A stretch of DNA of 7,449 bases from Actinomycetota bacterium (lineage in GTDB: Bacteria > Actinomycetota > Thermoleophilia > Gaiellales > Gaiellaceae). Each line of letters opens with the position of its first letter. Position 1 is the stretch's first letter. The translations under genes were made by a program, and so were the position numbers. Under the pieces are notes generated by a model that was not told the origin of the DNA, made no database searches, and was given only the letters and a program-made list of their open reading frames with translations. Where the stretch lies: positions 1 through 7,449 of the forward strand of contig JACCYG010000355.1 of assembly GCA_013696595.1 (NCBI GenBank), given 5' to 3'. This document shows positions 5,934 through 7,449 of the stretch, in pieces.

Positions 5934-6635
5934 GTGAACCTCTCGCCCGTGCCGGCCGTGGTTCTCTTCGCTGCGGCCGGCACGGCCGCGCTCCTGTCCG
6001 ACCGCATCGCGGCCGCGGCCGCGCTCGCGGGTGCGCTCCTCGTGCTCGTGCTTCGGGCGCCCGCTACGAGGCGCCGGCCTTACCTCGTCGGCGCGCTTGG
6101 ATCGGGTCTCGGCATATTCGTCCTTTCGCCGTTTCTCGCCGCGGCCGGGCACGACGTCCTCTGGTCCGGCCCCGTCGTTCCCGTGCTCGGCGCGCTCGAC
6201 GTCACGCGGGAGGAGATCGTCATTGCGGCCCTGAACGGTCTTCGGCTGACAGCCGTCGCGCTCGCCTTCGCGGCCTACGCGCTCCTGGTGGATCAGGACC
6301 GGCTCCTCGCCGCCGCAGGCTTCGCGCGCCGGTCCGCACTCGCCGCCGTTCTCGCGACGCGGCTCGTCCCGACGCTGGAGCGTGACGCAGCCGGGCTCGT
6401 GGAGGTGATGCGCGGGCGCGGCGTCGCGGTCACCGGGCTGCGCGGACGAACCCGTCTTCTGTCCGCGCTCATCGCGGGGGCGCTCGAGCGGGCGCTCAAC
6501 CTCGCCGAGGCGATCGAGGCGCGTGGTTTCGGCCGGCCGGGTCGGACGCGGGCGCCCTCTCGCCCATGGAGCGGCTGGGATCGGGCCGCCGTCGTGCTCG
6601 GCGGCGCGCTCGTCGCGGGGGCGGTTTGGCTCTAG
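5934..6635 (+). CDS. ecfT: ECF transporter transmembrane coupling protein EcfT
   Basis: A 233-aa inner-membrane component that couples ATP hydrolysis by EcfA to toppling of a substrate-binding S component. It starts at GTG 5934, six bases after CGGGAG. Hydrophobic helices lie at about 5-21, 24-41, 50-71, 93-118 and 215-232. The cytoplasmic coupling region (about 119-205) carries the two family motifs: MRGRG at 159-163 within LVEVMRGRGVAV, and EARGFG at 195-200 within AEAIEARGFGRPG; these short helices dock into grooves of the two ATPases. The first is R-G-R-G rather than the usual A-R-G. Placed between the B12-regulated lipoprotein and the fused ATPase, it is probably dedicated to cobalamin, though group-type EcfT proteins can serve several S components. 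Its 3' end overlaps the ATPase start by 10 bases, indicating translational coupling. Confidence 0.92.
   Translation: MNLSPVPAVVLFAAAGTAALLSDRIAAAAALAGALLVLVLRAPATRRRPYLVGALGSGLGIFVLSPFLAAAGHDVLWSGPVVPVLGALDVTREEIVIAALNGLRLTAVALAFAAYALLVDQDRLLAAAGFARRSALAAVLATRLVPTLERDAAGLVEVMRGRGVAVTGLRGRTRLLSALIAGALERALNLAEAIEARGFGRPGRTRAPSRPWSGWDRAAVVLGGALVAGAVWL
5947..5985 (+). repeat. Perfect 12-bp inverted repeat at the start of ecfT
   Basis: CCGTGCCGGCCG (5947-5958) and its exact complement CGGCCGGCACGG (5974-5985) flank 15 bases. Two G-U pairs and a G-C pair could extend the stem to 15 bp with a 9-base loop. It begins 10 bases after the ecfT start codon, inside codons 5 to 18. In mRNA this would be a very stable hairpin close to the initiation zone, so it may lower EcfT translation or mark a processing point after the lipoprotein cistron. 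Confidence 0.85.
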
Positions 6636-7449
6636 CCTCGCTCGAGAACGTCACGTACGCGTATCCGGACGGTGAGCCGGCACTCGTGGACGTTTCGCTT
6701 GCGCTCGAGCCCGGCGAGCGAGTCGCGCTCCTCGGGCCTTCCGGGGGAGGAAAGTCGACTCTCGTTCGCGCGCTCGCGGGCCTCGTACCGCACTTCCACG
6801 GCGGACGCTTCGCCGGACGGGCGATCGTCGTCGGCATCGACACCCGGCGGGCGCGGGCGGCCGAGATCGCCGGTGGGGTCGCGACCGTCTTCCAGGACCC
6901 CGAGGAGCAAGTCGTCATGGCGCTCGTCGAGAACGAGGTCGCGTTCGGGCTCGAGAATCTCGGTGTTTCCTCTGCGGAGATCCCGGCGCGCGTCGCTTCG
7001 GCGCTCGATGCGGTCGGCGCGCTTCACGTCTCCGGCCGGCGAACGACCGAGCTCTCGGGCGGCGAGCTCCAGCGCGTCGTGCTGGCCTCCGCGCTCGCAC
7101 TCGAGCCGCCCCTGCTTCTCTTGGACGAGCCCACTTCGCAGCTCGACGTCGAGGGAGCGCGCGATTTTCTCAACGCCCTGGATCGTCTCGACGCGACGAT
7201 CATCCTGTCGGAGCAGCGAACCGCGCGGGCACTCGCATTCGCCGATCGTGTTCTCTTTCTCGACGGTGGACGGCTCCTGCTCGACGCTCCGAAAGCGTTC
7301 GCCCTCGACTGGCTTCGGGATAAACGGCCTGCGTACGTTCCCGGCGAGGGTGAGCGCGATCTCCAATCCTCCGGGGAAGGTGAGCCGGTGCTCCTCGCCG
7401 AGGGCGTGGGGTTCTCTTATCGCGGGGGACCGCCCGTCCTCGTGGACAC
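6626..7449 (+). CDS. ecfA: Tandem-domain ECF transporter ATPase (fused EcfA-EcfA'), truncated by the window end
   Basis: Supplies ATP hydrolysis to EcfT. The most plausible start is TTG 6626 (MALASLENVTYAYPDG), overlapping ecfT by 10 bases with a GGGGGCGG stretch just upstream. Domain 1 has an aromatic A-loop (Y11/Y13), Walker A GPSGGGKST (37-45, Lys43), the ECF-style Q-loop FQDPEEQVV (89-97, Gln90), signature LSGGE (143-147), Walker B LLLLDEP with D167 and E168, and D-loop SQLD. At the H-loop, where His is expected, the sequence is SEQRTARAL with Gln197. After a linker (about 225-253), a second ABC domain begins at about 255 with VLLAEGVGFSYRGG and runs off the edge, so the whole protein is probably near 500 aa. 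No stop occurs before 7449. Fused EcfA pairs are known in actinobacteria. The S component is expected downstream. Confidence 0.9.
   Translation, partial: MALASLENVTYAYPDGEPALVDVSLALEPGERVALLGPSGGGKSTLVRALAGLVPHFHGGRFAGRAIVVGIDTRRARAAEIAGGVATVFQDPEEQVVMALVENEVAFGLENLGVSSAEIPARVASALDAVGALHVSGRRTTELSGGELQRVVLASALALEPPLLLLDEPTSQLDVEGARDFLNALDRLDATIILSEQRTARALAFADRVLFLDGGRLLLDAPKAFALDWLRDKRPAYVPGEGERDLQSSGEGEPVLLAEGVGFSYRGGPPVLVD

Noticed and set aside
6632..7366. Minus-strand open frame of 244 codons opposite the ATPase gene
   Set aside because: The plus strand carries a complete set of ABC ATPase motifs; the antisense translation is Arg/Glu-rich and unrecognisable.

Overview
This 7.4-kb window is GC-rich, densely coded chromosomal DNA with GTG and TTG starts as well as ATG. 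Gene content (actinobacterial-type S-methyl-5'-thioadenosine phosphorylase, K+-independent membrane pyrophosphatase, VanZ-like protein, ECF transporter with a fused ATPase) suggests a high-GC actinomycete-like bacterium, possibly of the Thermoleophilia. That placement is an inference from composition and protein style, not a phylogeny. No mobile element, CRISPR array, rRNA or tRNA was seen.

Layout. Bases 1-713 (+) hold the 3' part of an MTA phosphorylase gene. A 124-bp spacer with a 20-bp imperfect direct repeat leads to hppA (838-2894, +), a proton-pumping pyrophosphatase whose frame is broken by one missing base near 1155. Converging on it is a CPA1/NhaP-type cation:proton antiporter (2922-4148, -). 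Upstream of the antiporter on the same strand is a small coiled-coil protein gene (4246-4470, -) whose 3' end is tandemly duplicated. Divergent from that is a 104-aa ABM-like dimeric alpha/beta-barrel protein (4542-4856, +), which converges on a VanZ-family membrane protein (4899-5255, -).

The most interesting part is 5285-7449 (+): a clear cobalamin riboswitch, a translational expression platform, a small lipoprotein with a DUF4430 (transcobalamin C-terminal-like) domain, EcfT, and a tandem-domain EcfA ATPase that runs off the window end. Together they form a candidate B12-repressed vitamin B12 uptake operon: a membrane-anchored capture protein feeding an ECF transporter. The substrate-specific S component is not in the window and should lie just downstream. 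Unusual details are a glutamine at the H-loop histidine position of the first ATPase domain and a 12-bp perfect hairpin at the beginning of ecfT.
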